Positions 23,706 to 32,082 of a stretch of 33,088 nt of DNA are shown here, in pieces. This DNA is from Stenotrophomonas sepilia (GTDB lineage: Bacteria > Pseudomonadota > Gammaproteobacteria > Xanthomonadales > Xanthomonadaceae), in the NCBI RefSeq assembly GCF_003244875.1, contig NZ_LXXZ01000113.1, positions 1-33,088 of the forward strand. The letters run 5' to 3'. The stretch's first letter is position 1. Each line of letters opens with the position of its first letter. Below the pieces are notes generated by a model. It ran no database searches. It saw nothing but the letters and a program-made list of their open reading frames with translations, and had not been told where the DNA came from. The translations under genes and the position numbers were made by a program.

Positions 23706-26083
23706 GGCCCGATCACCAGTTCCGGCGTGTAGCCCAGCCCGCGCAGCTGCTGCAATGCCGGATCCAACTTCGCCGGATCACGCGGCAACCGCACGCGCAG
23801 GCGTTGCCCACCCTCGCCCGGCGTCGCCTCCGCGTAGGCCTGCAGGCCCAGCGCCCGCACCTGCGCCACGCCCTGGCTGGCACGGCTCGGCTCCAGCCCC
23901 TGTGCGAACTGCACCAGCTGCGCATCGCCGTCACCGGCCGGATACAACGCTGCCAGGCTGGTGTTCTGCAACGGCTGGCCGTGGCCATCGCGCGCATTGC
24001 CCTGGCCGAGTACCGACAGGTCCTGCGGTGGCAGCTGCGGCGCCGACAGCGCGGGCAAGGCCCAGCTCTGTACGGGCTGCGCGCCGGCCTGCGCATTGCG
24101 CATGTAGTCGTAGCGGTCGCGGGTCAGGCGCTGTCCGGCGGCCGGGTCGCGTACCACGTGCGGGCGCAGGAACACCATCAGGTTGGTCTTGGCGCGCTTG
24201 CGCGTGTCGCTGCGGAACAAGGCGCCCAGCACCGGGATCTTCCCCAGCCCCGGCACCGCATCACGGCCATGGCTGACGCTGTCTTCCAGCAGGCCACCGA
24301 GCACCATGATCTGGCCATCGTCCAGCAGCACGCTGGTATCGAGTGCGCGCTTGTTGGTGATGATGCCGGCCGTGCTGTTCGCGCTCTGCGCGTCGATGCT
24401 GCTGACTTCCTGGTAGATGTCCAGCTTCACCGTACCGCCCTCGGAAATCTGTGGGCGCACCCGCAGCTTCAGGCCCACGTCTTCGCGCACGATGGTCTGG
24501 AAGGGGTTGTTGCTGCCGCCGCCACCGTCGGTCACGTAGCGGCCACTGACGAACGGCACGGTCTGGCCGACCATGATGCTGGCTGCCTCGTTGTCCAGCG
24601 TCATCAGGTTCGGCGTCGACAGGATGTTGGCGCCGCCCTTGCTCTGCAGCGCAGTGGCCAGCGCCTTCATGTTGAGGATCTGGCCGACACCGGGCAGGTT
24701 GATGGTGCCGTCGATCACGCCGATCTTCAGGCCATCCTTGGGCAGCACGTCCAGCGTGGTACGCGCACCGGTATTGAGCCCGCTACCGCCGGTAGCGCCC
24801 CCGAAATGGGTGCCGCCAAACGTACGGCCATTGCCCAGCATCCACTGCACGCCCAGCTCGGCCGCGTCGGTCTGGTTGACCTCCACGATCAGGCTTTCCA
24901 CCAGCACCTGCGCACGGCGCTGGTCGAGCTGGTCGATCACCCGCCGAAGGTTGCGGTACACCGGCTCCGGCGCCGAAATCAGCAGGGTGTTGGTGGCCAC
25001 GTCCGCCTGTACCGAAATGCCGTTATGGCTGAAGCCGGTGCTTCCTGCATCGATCGGGTCGCCCCGGCTCGGGTCCAGCCGCTGCGATTCCAGCGCATTG
25101 CCTCCGGGCTTGGCCTGCTGCGGCTGCGACGGCTGGATGGGCGTGGAACGGTTGGCGTCACCCGGCAGTGGGGTGATGCCTTCGTTGCTGCCCATGGCCG
25201 GTGCATCGCTCTGTCCGGCCACCACGCCACGCAGCACACCGGCCAGCTGGTTGGCCTGGGCGTTGCGCAGGTAGACCACATGCAGGTTGCCGGACTCGTC
25301 CTGCGCGCGGTCCAGCTTCTCCACCAGCTGCCGCGCCAGGCGGGTGCGGCCTGGGCTGCTGGAACGCAGCAGCACGCTGTTGCTGCGCGGGTCGGCCATC
25401 ACCACCACCTTCTGGCCCGGCTCGGCGCCCTGCGCATCCAGCAGCGGCGCAACCATGGCCGCCACGTCCACCGCAATGCCCTGCTGCAGCTTCACCACAT
25501 CGGTGTCCATGCCGGCGGGCGTGTCGACGCTGGCGATCACCCTCGCGATGCGCTCCAGGTTGTCGGCGTAGTCGGTGATCACCAGGGTGTTGTTGCCTGG
25601 ATTGGCGGTGATCGGGTTGTCCGGGCTGATCATCGGCCGCAGCACAGCCACCAGCGCCGCCGCATTCTCATAGCGCAGCGCAAACGTACGCGTGGCGATC
25701 TCGCCCCCTGCACCACCGCTACCCACCCGGCCACCGAGCAGCTTGGCATCGGCCTGCGGCACCACCCGGCTGACGCCGCCGTTCTCGACCACGGCGAAGC
25801 CTCTCATGCGCAGTGCGCCCAGCAGCAGCTGGTAGGCCTGGGTACGGCTGACCGGGCCATCGGAAACCACCGTCATCTTGCCGGTCACGCGTGGGTCGAC
25901 CAGGAACTGGCGTCCGGTGAAGCGCGCCGCCATGCGCAGCACACCACCGATATCGGTATCCACCAGGTTCAGCTGCACCGGCTCATCGCGGGTGTCCTGC
26001 GCCGCCACCGGCGCCGGCACGTGGGCCATGCCCACGATCAGTGCCAATGCGGCACTGCAGGCAAGGCTGCGCATCGCCCTCAT
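23702..26083 (-). CDS. gspD: Type II secretion secretin GspD with a SPOR-like C-terminal tail
   Basis: A 793-residue outer-membrane secretin. The ATG at 26083 overlaps the gspM stop as ATGA and begins a Sec signal peptide (1-29, cut near PVAAQ/D). N0 spans about 35-115, N1 about 130-190, N2 about 192-262 and N3 about 265-402, with a long Gly/Pro/Gln-rich insert at 290-350. The secretin core runs about 395-645 with the hallmark VPGLGKIPVLGALF at 610-623. Beyond it is an unusual tail of about 145 residues: a Pro-rich linker, then 721-790 with a pattern like a SPOR domain (AQLVQFAQGL, VRALGLQAYAE, RLRVRLPRD, LRGLGYTPELV). No lipobox is present, unlike the self-piloting lipoprotein HxcQ, and no pilotin gene is visible. 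Confidence 0.95.
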   Translation of the reverse strand: MRAMRSLACSAALALIVGMAHVPAPVAAQDTRDEPVQLNLVDTDIGGVLRMAARFTGRQFLVDPRVTGKMTVVSDGPVSRTQAYQLLLGALRMRGFAVVENGGVSRVVPQADAKLLGGRVGSGGAGGEIATRTFALRYENAAALVAVLRPMISPDNPITANPGNNTLVITDYADNLERIARVIASVDTPAGMDTDVVKLQQGIAVDVAAMVAPLLDAQGAEPGQKVVVMADPRSNSVLLRSSSPGRTRLARQLVEKLDRAQDESGNLHVVYLRNAQANQLAGVLRGVVAGQSDAPAMGSNEGITPLPGDANRSTPIQPSQPQQAKPGGNALESQRLDPSRGDPIDAGSTGFSHNGISVQADVATNTLLISAPEPVYRNLRRVIDQLDQRRAQVLVESLIVEVNQTDAAELGVQWMLGNGRTFGGTHFGGATGGSGLNTGARTTLDVLPKDGLKIGVIDGTINLPGVGQILNMKALATALQSKGGANILSTPNLMTLDNEAASIMVGQTVPFVSGRYVTDGGGGSNNPFQTIVREDVGLKLRVRPQISEGGTVKLDIYQEVSSIDAQSANSTAGIITNKRALDTSVLLDDGQIMVLGGLLEDSVSHGRDAVPGLGKIPVLGALFRSDTRKRAKTNLMVFLRPHVVRDPAAGQRLTRDRYDYMRNAQAGAQPVQSWALPALSAPQLPPQDLSVLGQGNARDGHGQPLQNTSLAALYPAGDGDAQLVQFAQGLEPSRASQGVAQVRALGLQAYAEATPGEGGQRLRVRLPRDPAKLDPALQQLRGLGYTPELVIGP

Positions 26084-26607
26084 GGATGGGCACCCGCAGG
26101 AGCCACCATCACGATGTTTCCGGAAATCCTTGCCGCCGGCATGTTCGCATCCCCTGTGCGTGTCAATTGCAACTGCTGCAACTCGATGGCCGGATCGGCC
26201 AGCAGCGGCAACAGCCAGTTCCATAGCGCATCGGCGGGAACGGCCCGTACCTGCAGGTGCCAGCACCCGTCGCGCGCTTCGATATGCAGGCCGCCAGCCA
26301 GACCGGCGGACTTGATCTGGTCACGCAGCCCGGCCGGGGTCGGATGCTGGCCCTGCGCCAGCTGCTGGCGCTCACGGGCGCGCAGCAGCGGTGCCAGTGC
26401 GCGATGCTGCGCCTGCAGCCGTGGCAGTTCGGCCTGCCAGTGCGTGCGCTGCTTCAGCAGCGGCTCCAGCCACAACGACCACAGGCCCGCCACCAGCAGC
26501 GCCACAACCATCACCCACAGCATCAGCCGGTCGCGCGGTGGCAGGCGTTGCCAGCGCTGCTGCAGGCCCGCCAGCCCCTCGCCCAGCCGCAGGGTTCGGG
26601 TCGTCAC
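26080..26607 (-). CDS. gspM: Type II secretion protein GspM
   Basis: A 175-residue protein starting with GTG that overlaps the gspL stop as GTGA. A short basic cytoplasmic end is followed by one transmembrane helix (about 28-47, LMLWVMVVALLVAGLWSLWL), a heptad-like stretch (LPRLQAQHRALAPLLRARERQQL) and a small periplasmic ferredoxin-like domain. That is the GspM plan. GspM pairs with GspL in the inner-membrane platform. The sequence alone is weakly conserved; the position between gspL and gspD settles the call. Confidence 0.9.
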   Translation of the reverse strand: MTTRTLRLGEGLAGLQQRWQRLPPRDRLMLWVMVVALLVAGLWSLWLEPLLKQRTHWQAELPRLQAQHRALAPLLRARERQQLAQGQHPTPAGLRDQIKSAGLAGGLHIEARDGCWHLQVRAVPADALWNWLLPLLADPAIELQQLQLTRTGDANMPAARISGNIVMVAPAGAHP

Positions 26608-27767
26608 TGTCCCGCTCCGCTCACCCGCAGGCGTCCACCGGCGTCGCGCGCCAGCTGCAGCCCCTGCGCCTGCATCGCTTGCTGCCAGTGCTCAAGCCGC
26701 TGTGGATCGTCAGCCAATGCCTGGGCATCGGCGTCCAGCTCCAGGTACACCTGCCCGGGTTGGTAGTGCAGGCTGTGCACCTGCCCCGCCAGCTCCGGAA
26801 CCGCATGCAGCGTGCTGGCGACCTGGCGCTGCAGCGCCGGCAACGGCGGCGCTGGCGGCGGAACCGCCAGCGCTCGCCTTGCTTGCAACACCGGGTCCAC
26901 CACGTCGGTGATCTCCGGAAAGCGTGCGCTGAACTGCCGTGCCATGTCCTGCTGCAGCGCCTCACCCTCGACCCGCCAACGCGAGACCTGCCACTGCAGG
27001 CCAAGTGCAGCCAGCAGCACCGCCGCCAGTGCCAGGCCGATCGCCAGTCGCGGCGCTTGACGGCCTGCGCCGGGCAGCGGCAATGACCACCCCGGCAACG
27101 GGCCACAGGCCTGCCGTTCATGCGCGACGGCGGTGCCCGGCAGGCTGTCCGGCCACGTCGGCGGCACGCTGCCGATCCACTGCACGGCCTGCACGCCGGC
27201 CTGTTGCAGGCGGGTGGCCAACGCCTGCATCACCGCAGACGCGTCACGTCCGCCATACCATTGGACAAGTCCCCGATCGCGCCCGCTGCGCACCAGCAGA
27301 TGCTCGCCGCTGACCTGCAGCGTGGCGTGGCCGTCCTGCCAAGGCAGCAGCAGTGGCGTCGGATACAACGCCTGCAGCTGCAGCGCACACGAGGCCAGCA
27401 GCTGCTGCGCCTGCGCGATCGCCTGCTGGCCGAGCCAGGCCACCGGAACCGTACCGTCTGCCGCCTGCGCACCGTGGGCCAGCGCCACCTCCTGCAGGTC
27501 ATCCAGCAGCATGGCCTCCACCTCGCCCTGCAACGCCGCCTGCAGGCGGCGCCCGGACAGCGGCGGCAGCTGCAGTTCCAGCAGGATCAGGTCGTTCGGG
27601 TCAAGGCAGGCATGCACCGCCGCCCGCGGATGCCGCAGGCCCAGCGCGGCCAGCGTGTCGCGGCCGTGTGCCACTACCTCGTCCTTGTGAAGCCGCGCCC
27701 AGTCCACCGCGCTGTCGGCGCGCAGGTGCGCCAACGGCGGCAGGCGCACCCGAAGCTGCACCGTCAT
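26604..27767 (-). CDS. gspL: Type II secretion protein GspL
   Basis: A 387-residue bitopic protein. The ATG at 27767 (MTVQLRVRLP) overlaps the gspK stop as ATGA and is preferred over an upstream in-frame codon at 27785. Residues 1-235 form the cytoplasmic actin-like domain that binds GspE (PNDLILLELQLPPLSGRRL, LLPWQDGHATLQVSGEHLLVRSG). One membrane helix lies at about 241-259, and the periplasmic part (about 290-387) has a ferredoxin-like fold. It links the GspE motor to the membrane platform and pairs with GspM. Confidence 0.92.
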   Translation of the reverse strand: MTVQLRVRLPPLAHLRADSAVDWARLHKDEVVAHGRDTLAALGLRHPRAAVHACLDPNDLILLELQLPPLSGRRLQAALQGEVEAMLLDDLQEVALAHGAQAADGTVPVAWLGQQAIAQAQQLLASCALQLQALYPTPLLLPWQDGHATLQVSGEHLLVRSGRDRGLVQWYGGRDASAVMQALATRLQQAGVQAVQWIGSVPPTWPDSLPGTAVAHERQACGPLPGWSLPLPGAGRQAPRLAIGLALAAVLLAALGLQWQVSRWRVEGEALQQDMARQFSARFPEITDVVDPVLQARRALAVPPPAPPLPALQRQVASTLHAVPELAGQVHSLHYQPGQVYLELDADAQALADDPQRLEHWQQAMQAQGLQLARDAGGRLRVSGAGQ

Positions 27768-28669
27768 GCGCCGATCCTCGTCCACACCCGTTGTACACGT
27801 ACCCCGTCGTCGCGGTACTCGCGCCAGAGCAGCGCGCGAAAATCAACCGCGCTGCCGTCAGCCTGCACCCGGCCCACGGCCAGGAACCACTCGCTATGGA
27901 TACCCAGTGGAAGCACGGCCATCTGTTCGTTGCTCAGTTGGAGTCGGTTGGCGATGTCACCGCGGTTGAGCAGCCAGTGGCCGGCGTCGCGCTCAGCGAG
28001 CAGCGCCTGCAGCCGTGCGGGCTCGACCGCAGGCGTCACCGCCTGCAGAACGCTCAGGTCGCTGGTATTGGCGTTGACCAGGGTCTGCGCCGGCAGCACC
28101 ACGGTGCGTCGCGCCAGCGCCTGCAATGCCACCGGATCGGCACCGGCCAGTGCCTGCGCGATCAGTGATTCGCGCGGCAGTGGGGCCTGTGCCTGGATGT
28201 CACCGTCGCGCAGGCGCGCCTGGATGTGGTCCGCCGCGGATGCGCAGGCACCCTGGCCAAGCCCCTGTGCAGCACACAACGCGATGAACGCGCGCCGCGC
28301 CTCGGGGTCCGGCCTGCCCTGTGCCAGCAGGTTGCGCAGGTTGAACATCGACTGCGCATCGACCAGTTGCAGCTGCACCGGCAACGGCGCCTGCAGTTGC
28401 AACGGGCGCGCCCAGCGCCCGCTGCGCACCGTGGTCAGCTGTTCCTTTACATCCTCACGCAGCTGCTGCGCCGCACGCTCCAGCGTGGCGTCCACCGCCA
28501 TGCGCACCTGCGCGCGCAACTGGTCGCCGCGCAGCGCGCGCAGCTGCGCCGACTGCCGGGTCAGCAGCGCGGTGGCAATCACGGCCACCAACGCCACCAC
28601 CAGCAGGGCGACGATCACCGCCATGCCACGCTGGCGGGTGCACGAGACCGAACGCGTCGGGGCTGCCAT
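27764..28669 (-). CDS. gspK: Type II secretion minor pseudopilin GspK
   Basis: A 301-residue protein with a prepilin-like leader ending RQRG before MAVIVALLVVALVAVIATALL (site G15/M16). Position +5 is Val instead of Glu, a known trait of GspK, the pseudopilus tip. The large insert domain contains LVDAQSMFNLRNLL and LVNANTSDLSVLQAV, both typical for the family. The ATG at 28669 is preferred over GTG 28675 because GAGG lies seven bases upstream. It starts 9 bases after the gspG stop and its TGA overlaps gspL. Confidence 0.94.
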   Translation of the reverse strand: MAAPTRSVSCTRQRGMAVIVALLVVALVAVIATALLTRQSAQLRALRGDQLRAQVRMAVDATLERAAQQLREDVKEQLTTVRSGRWARPLQLQAPLPVQLQLVDAQSMFNLRNLLAQGRPDPEARRAFIALCAAQGLGQGACASAADHIQARLRDGDIQAQAPLPRESLIAQALAGADPVALQALARRTVVLPAQTLVNANTSDLSVLQAVTPAVEPARLQALLAERDAGHWLLNRGDIANRLQLSNEQMAVLPLGIHSEWFLAVGRVQADGSAVDFRALLWREYRDDGVRVQRVWTRIGA

Positions 28670-28678
28670 CAGCACGCC

Positions 28679-29116
28679 TCACAGCTGCCAGGAGCCGATG
28701 TCTGCGTTCCCGGCGTCGCCACCGGGCTTGCTGTCCGCACCCAGCGAGAACACATCAATGTCGCCATGAGTGCCTGGAACCTGGTACTGGTACGGATGGC
28801 CCCACGGGTCATTCGGCAGGCGATCCAGGTACGGCGTCACCGGCAACGCACCACTGCCCTGCGGCGGCTTCACCAGCGCCTGCAGGCCCTGTTCGGCACT
28901 GGGATAGCGCCCATTGTCCAGCTTGAACAACTTCAGCGCCTGCATCAGCGCCGCGATGTCCTGGCGCGCCGCCACCACGCGCGCCTGGTCCGGACGGTCC
29001 ATCAACCGCGGCACGATCAGCGCGGCAAGGATGCCGATGATCACCACCACCACCATGATCTCGATCAGGCTGAAGCCCTGCTGCCGAGCCCTGCGACCAC
29101 CTGCCTGCCTTGCCAT
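28679..29116 (-). CDS. gspG: Type II secretion major pseudopilin GspG
   Basis: A 145-residue protein. The leader MARQAGGRRARQQG is followed by FSLIEIMVVVVIIGILAAL, giving cleavage at G14/F15 with E19 at +5. The C-terminal part has the GspG signatures DNGRYPSAEQGLQALV and YLDRLPNDPWGHPYQYQVPG, the latter including the calcium-site loop. It is the main subunit of the pseudopilus and the first gene of the gspG-K-L-M-D-E-F operon. A GAGGGCGG stretch precedes the ATG. In the 57-base gap upstream there is a 7-base inverted repeat (29144-29150 with 29160-29166), but no clear promoter. Confidence 0.97.
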   Translation of the reverse strand: MARQAGGRRARQQGFSLIEIMVVVVIIGILAALIVPRLMDRPDQARVVAARQDIAALMQALKLFKLDNGRYPSAEQGLQALVKPPQGSGALPVTPYLDRLPNDPWGHPYQYQVPGTHGDIDVFSLGADSKPGGDAGNADIGSWQL

Positions 29117-29173
29117 TGTTCCGCCCTCGTCATCCTGGAAGAGACCGCTGCACCATGGTCAGCGGTGCATGTG

Positions 29174-29755
29174 TCAGTACGATAAACATCCGCCTGCGAT
29201 TCGCTGCGCGGTTGCCTGTGCGGGCGCACGTGCAGCCGGCACGCGTGCCGCCTCGAGCAGGTGCGGCGGCACGCTGGCCAGTGTTTGGTCGATGCACTTG
29301 CGCAGCAACGGATGCACGCACGCCTGCAGCAGGCGCACGCACTGCGTCGGCGACCACGCGGTGCCGTGGTCGAGCCCGATGAACATGCGGTAGGCCTGGT
29401 GGTAGCGCAGGTCGTCGTACACACGCTGCGCACTGTTGAGGTCACGCACGTTCACCAGCAGGGCCGCACGTTGCAGCAGTCGCGCATCGGCTGCGCCAAG
29501 CGGCAGCGCGCTCATGGCCGCGTCGGGCCAGGGCCGCATCCGCAGGTCGAGGGCCTTTCGAAGTGCCGCCAGTGGATGCGCACTGCTGTCCAGTGCCGCC
29601 CAGCGCGCCGCGTCCGCCCAGGCGTCACTGGACAGCACCCAGACCCACGAGCGCCCGTAACGCTGCACGTTCAGGGGCGTGTGCCGTGCCTGCTCCAGTG
29701 ACTGGCTCAGGTGGCGATCCAGCTCCAGCATGCTGATCCTGCGACTGTCTTCCAT
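29174..29755 (-). CDS. Phd-like antitoxin-fold protein, copy 2 (PhdA-related), divergent
   Basis: A 193-residue protein read from the ATG at 29755 (MEDSRRISML); a second ATG at 29731 is also possible. Its first 60 residues resemble the neighbour at 29876-30427: LDRHLSQSLEQARHTPLNV then QRYGRSWVWVLSSDAW. That is the helix-strand pattern of the Phd/YefM antitoxin N-terminal domain. The rest is helical, ends in an Ala/Arg-rich tail and shares a loose plan with the neighbour. No RelE or Doc-type toxin is adjacent. In P. aeruginosa a single Phd homologue, PhdA, lies in the pdt locus. A regulatory, DNA-binding or partner role is inference. It lies between the signalling genes and gspG on the same strand. 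Confidence 0.72.
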   Translation of the reverse strand: MEDSRRISMLELDRHLSQSLEQARHTPLNVQRYGRSWVWVLSSDAWADAARWAALDSSAHPLAALRKALDLRMRPWPDAAMSALPLGAADARLLQRAALLVNVRDLNSAQRVYDDLRYHQAYRMFIGLDHGTAWSPTQCVRLLQACVHPLLRKCIDQTLASVPPHLLEAARVPAARAPAQATAQRIAGGCLSY

Positions 29756-29875
29756 CTGCGCCGCCCGTGCTCCGCGACGCGTGGTGCGTCGTACTCTGGA
29801 GAAGACGTCAGCAAGGCAGGTGAAGCGACACCGCGAATGCAACTCTGTGCACGGGATGGCGCTTCATCGGCAACG

Positions 29876-30427
29876 TCATCGCAGCGTCATCCGCCTGCAG
29901 GCTTCGCGCTGCAGCCGCGGTGCGTCACCCCCACAACGGCGGGCCAGTACCGCCACGTCGCTGCGGGCAGCGAATGCGACCAGTGCATCGGTCATGTCCA
30001 CGTCATCGCACCATGACGCCAGCGCGACGCGCAGCGCGGGCAGCTGCCACCCGTCCATCACCCCATGGGCGCCCGCCACGAACCAGTGCCAGAGCCGATG
30101 ATGCAGCACCTGCTCATGCAGCTGCGTGAGATCGTCGATGCCATGCATGTCCGCCAACAGCAGTGCGCGTGCGAGCGCCGCAGGCGGCAGCGCCCCGGAT
30201 TCGACCAAGGGCATCTCCTGCTGCTGCAACCGCAGCAGCATCGCCAAGGGGTGTGACTGCGGATTGAAGTCCAGCAGCACCGCCTGCTGCTGCCACTGCG
30301 CGTCAGACACCACGCACACCCAGGGCGAACCATAACGATGCACCATCAGGGGCCTTCGCTGGGTGGTTTCCAGCAATGCAGACAGATTGCGACGCAGATC
30401 GAGCACACCGATGGTCTCGTTGCGCAT
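29876..30427 (-). CDS. Phd-like antitoxin-fold protein, copy 1 (PhdA-like)
   Basis: A 183-residue protein starting at ATG 30427, with GAGGAG some nine bases upstream. The N-terminus (IGVLDLRRNLSALLETTQ, then RPLMVHRYGSPWVCVVSDAQW) is a good match to the Phd/YefM antitoxin fold, in which this part dimerises and binds operator DNA. The remaining 110 residues are helical (HPLAMLLRLQQQ, DDLTQLHEQVLHHRLWHWFVAG), longer than a classical antitoxin tail. There is no toxin gene in the flanks; the next gene downstream is a diverged paralogue. From memory, P. aeruginosa phdA (prevent-host-death homologue) sits beside pdtA and affects biofilm DNA release. The same role here is inference. Confidence 0.78.
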   Translation of the reverse strand: MRNETIGVLDLRRNLSALLETTQRRPLMVHRYGSPWVCVVSDAQWQQQAVLLDFNPQSHPLAMLLRLQQQEMPLVESGALPPAALARALLLADMHGIDDLTQLHEQVLHHRLWHWFVAGAHGVMDGWQLPALRVALASWCDDVDMTDALVAFAARSDVAVLARRCGGDAPRLQREACRRMTLR

Positions 30428-30485
30428 CCTTGGCTTCTCCTCGCTTGCAACAGCCCTGCGCGGCGCGCACGGCCAGCGCCTTCAT

Positions 30486-31466
30486 CTATCCAAGAACGGC
30501 GATGCCACCCGGAAAGCGACGCAGATCCAGCGACATCGTCAGTCGCAGCTGCTCCAGCGCCGCATCCGGATCATCGATGCGGAAGCGGCCACTGACCGGC
30601 GCGCGCGCCAATGCCGATTCACCCAGCAGTACCTTGCCCCGCCGGTAACGGTTGATCTCGTCCACCACCTCGCCCAGCGGTGCGCGGCGGAACACAAGCA
30701 TGCCTTCGGTCCAGGCACTCACTTCCGAAGCTACGGCCTCGGCCACGACGCCACTGAGGCGCTCGTCGAACCGGGTCTGCTGGCCTGCCTGCAGCTGCAG
30801 GCGGCCCTGCGGGTGCTCGATACGGGCGCTACCCTGCAGGCAGGTCACCCGTACCAGCCCGTGGGTGTTGCGCACGTCCAGGCGCACCGCACCTTCATCG
30901 GCAATCACGCAACCCGGGCCCGCGAACAGTGCCAGGCGCAGGCCAGCACCGGTTTCGATCGCGGCTTGGCCCTGCACCAGCTCGAAGCCTTCGCCCTGCG
31001 CGTGCGCGCGGCGGCGCAGGCTGCTCTGCGTATCCAGTTCGATCTTGAGCTGCGGCGAGGGCGCGATCTGTAGTCGTTCACCGGTGCCGGTGTGGAAATC
31101 GGCCGCCATCGCCGTCACCGACGGCCACAATCCCAGCGGCGGGCGGAGCGCCGCCACCACCACCAGACTGGCCGGCGCCGCCACCGCAGCGCCCAGGAAG
31201 GCGCGCCGGCTCCAGCGCTGCGCCGGCGTCGGCGCGACCGGTTGGCGCGCGGCGGCGGGCAGTCGCTCGCCGGCCAGCTGCACCTGCTCCCACTGCCGGC
31301 GCGCACGGCCAAACGCTTCACGATGACGCGGGTCGGACTCGCACCATGCACGGAACCGGCGCCCATCGGCAGCGGTCGCCTCGCCCGAGGTCAGCCGCAC
31401 CACCCACGCGTGGGCCTGACGCTCAACGGCATCCAGCGGGCGTTGCGGGCGGTCGTCAGGATCCAT
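30486..31466 (-). CDS. FecR-type anti-sigma regulator (VreR-like)
   Basis: A 326-residue protein. Residues 15-55 form the DUF4880-type cytoplasmic anti-sigma part (AHAWVVRLTSGEATAADGRRF, CESDPRHREAFGRARRQWEQV). SRRAFLG at 86-92 followed by a hydrophobic run (AAVAAPASLVVVAAL) is a twin-arginine-like insertion signal, a known FecR feature. The periplasmic FecR domain covers about 125-235 (GVVRVTCLQGSARIEHPQGR-like strand, LQLQAGQQTRFDE). The end (GRFRIDDPDAALEQLRLTM) is an STN-like module that contacts the STN-domain signal protein. It lies 69 bases downstream of the sigma gene on the same strand and should hold that sigma factor at the membrane until a periplasmic signal arrives. Confidence 0.93.
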   Translation of the reverse strand: MDPDDRPQRPLDAVERQAHAWVVRLTSGEATAADGRRFRAWCESDPRHREAFGRARRQWEQVQLAGERLPAAARQPVAPTPAQRWSRRAFLGAAVAAPASLVVVAALRPPLGLWPSVTAMAADFHTGTGERLQIAPSPQLKIELDTQSSLRRRAHAQGEGFELVQGQAAIETGAGLRLALFAGPGCVIADEGAVRLDVRNTHGLVRVTCLQGSARIEHPQGRLQLQAGQQTRFDERLSGVVAEAVASEVSAWTEGMLVFRRAPLGEVVDEINRYRRGKVLLGESALARAPVSGRFRIDDPDAALEQLRLTMSLDLRRFPGGIAVLG

Positions 31467-31535
31467 GGGAGCTCATGCCGGACCCGCACGCTGCGGGGTT
31501 CTGCTCGGCGTCAAAGTGTAGACGGATGCCGTCGC

Positions 31536-32066
31536 TCAGAACCGCACCTGGCGCCCCTGCCCACTGCGTTCGGCCAGGTAGTCCTGGGCTGCCTTCAGCT
31601 CCCGCTGCACCAACCGCAGCGACACACCGAGGTGGTCGGCCACGTCGCGCTGCTGCAGGCCATCGACGCGGATCGCCAGCAGGATGCGACGACGGCGCTC
31701 GGGCATGCGCTGCAGCAGGCCGACCATGTCTTCCAGCGCGAAGTCGAGCTCGGCCGCCTGTGCCGGCCCCGGCCCCGGGTCGGCCATGTCCATCAGCGTA
31801 TCCACCTCCTCCAGGCTCAGCAGGCGGTGGTCTGCCCGTTGGCGGTCGATCACGGTGTTCATCGCCATCCGCAGCAGGTAGGCCGCAGGGTTCTGCACCG
31901 CGTCCAGGCGGTCACGTCGCGCACTCAGGCGCATCCACGTGTCCTGCAGCGCGTCGCCGGCCAGCTCTTCCGATCCGAGCTTGCGCACCAACCGGCGTTT
32001 CAGCTCGTCGTAGGCACCCAGAAGGTGGTCCATCAGATCAACCGCCCCAGCCGTACCGTTGTTCAT
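31536..32066 (-). CDS. ECF sigma factor of the FecI-like group (VreI-like)
   Basis: A 176-residue sigma factor. The start at ATG 32066 is fixed by AAGGA seven bases upstream; upstream in-frame sequence is the end of the STN-protein gene read in another frame. Region 2 covers about 14-80 (YDELKRRLVRKLGSEELAGD, ALQDTWMRL, NPAAYLLRMAMNTVIDRQRA). Region 4 covers about 115-165 (LLQRMPERRRRILLAIR, VDGLQQRDVADHLGVSLRLV). The FecI group acts with a FecR partner and an STN-domain protein, all three of which are here in order. It lies 16 bases after the STN-protein stop. Target promoters are not evident in the window; the T2SS and TPS genes are the obvious candidates. Confidence 0.95.
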   Translation of the reverse strand: MNNGTAGAVDLMDHLLGAYDELKRRLVRKLGSEELAGDALQDTWMRLSARRDRLDAVQNPAAYLLRMAMNTVIDRQRADHRLLSLEEVDTLMDMADPGPGPAQAAELDFALEDMVGLLQRMPERRRRILLAIRVDGLQQRDVADHLGVSLRLVQRELKAAQDYLAERSGQGRQVRF

Positions 32067-32082
32067 GTCCGAATCCTTGAAG

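Noticed and set aside
26055..26083. Possible lipobox in the GspD signal peptide (RSLAC)
   Set aside because: The Cys is at residue 9, before the hydrophobic core, and the -3/-2 residues do not fit; an ordinary signal peptidase I site follows at about residue 29.
29174..30427. A toxin-antitoxin pair
   Set aside because: Both genes look like the antitoxin half; neither has RelE, Doc or PIN-type features and no small toxin frame is adjacent.
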